A program made the position numbers and the translations under genes. DNA of 64,000 bases from Paragorgia papillata (Eukaryota > Cnidaria > Anthozoa > Scleralcyonacea > Coralliidae), in contig JAWNZC010000352.1 of assembly GCA_035771165.1 (NCBI GenBank), forward strand, positions 62,001 through 126,000, in the 5' to 3' direction. The notes beneath the pieces are model-generated. The model saw only the letters and a list, made by a program, of their open reading frames with translations, did not search any database and was not told the origin of the DNA. Positions 63,941 through 64,000 of the stretch are shown in pieces (the first letter of the stretch is position 1; each line of letters begins with the position of its first letter).

Positions 63941-64000
63941 ATAGTAACGATGTCTTATATCGACGTTTCAAACAGTGCTCAATATCTCGGGAGATAGAGC

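Larger units (their letters stand above)
60236..64000. other. Right flank: no protein gene recognised
   Basis: After the stop of channel E there is no exon I can support. It contains a TTAA MITE, a pentanucleotide repeat, a single copy of the CCTGTCCGA MITE, a tRNA-like gene, a long foldback and TA tracts at 63643-63684 and 63894-63932. The stretches 60860-61225 and 61560-62540 show only AT-rich unique-looking sequence. Confidence 0.6.

Overview
The window is eukaryotic and almost certainly from an invertebrate metazoan. Genes are split by GT..AG introns of about 100-1,750 bp, and coding density is low. The DNA is AT-rich, full of microsatellites, foldback MITEs and SINE-like repeats. An animal-type ARV1, an omega-class glutathione transferase and TRP channels argue for an animal. 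A cnidarian or similar early-branching lineage is my guess; the sequence does not prove it.

Layout: (1) 160-6444 holds two housekeeping genes facing away from each other, ARV1 on the minus strand (cut off by the left edge) and GSTO on the plus strand. About 180 bp lie between their start codons. (2) 7465-28602 holds three minus-strand paralogous ankyrin/six-transmembrane cation channels, here called A (7465-12515), B (15723-21611) and C (23254-28602). (3) 28603-42274 is a 13.7 kb spacer with no gene I can recognise, rich in transposon remnants. (4) 42275-60235 holds two more paralogs on the plus strand, D (42275-46539) and E (55224-60235), with a repeat-filled 8.7 kb gap between them. (5) 60236-64000 holds repeats, a tRNA-like gene and a long foldback near the right edge.

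The five channels share one architecture: a short N-terminal region, about six ankyrin repeats, S1-S6 with a pore loop, a post-S6 QRAxxIL segment, a coiled-coil stretch and a divergent tail. Six ankyrin repeats plus the QRAxTILxxE segment resemble TRPV-type channels best; TRPVL or a lineage-specific TRP clade remains possible. The ankyrin exon encoding repeats 3-4 is exactly 248 nt in all five genes. A, B and C share an intron after S2 that D and E lack, and E alone has an intron after S4. This splits the array into two subfamilies that match the two orientations. The paralogs differ most in the pore filter and in the cytoplasmic tails, so the array looks like a set of channels diversified by duplication.

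The non-coding DNA is unusually informative. Several MITEs have clear target-site duplications (two hAT-like with 8 bp, two with 9 bp, one TTA, two TA, one TTAA). A 5S-rRNA-derived SINE lies in an intron of gene D. Hammerhead-ribozyme-like motifs recur at many loci, one next to a Penelope-like ORF fragment. In gene C a 57-bp minisatellite has been built from an exon-intron junction and so repeats the splice donor seven times.
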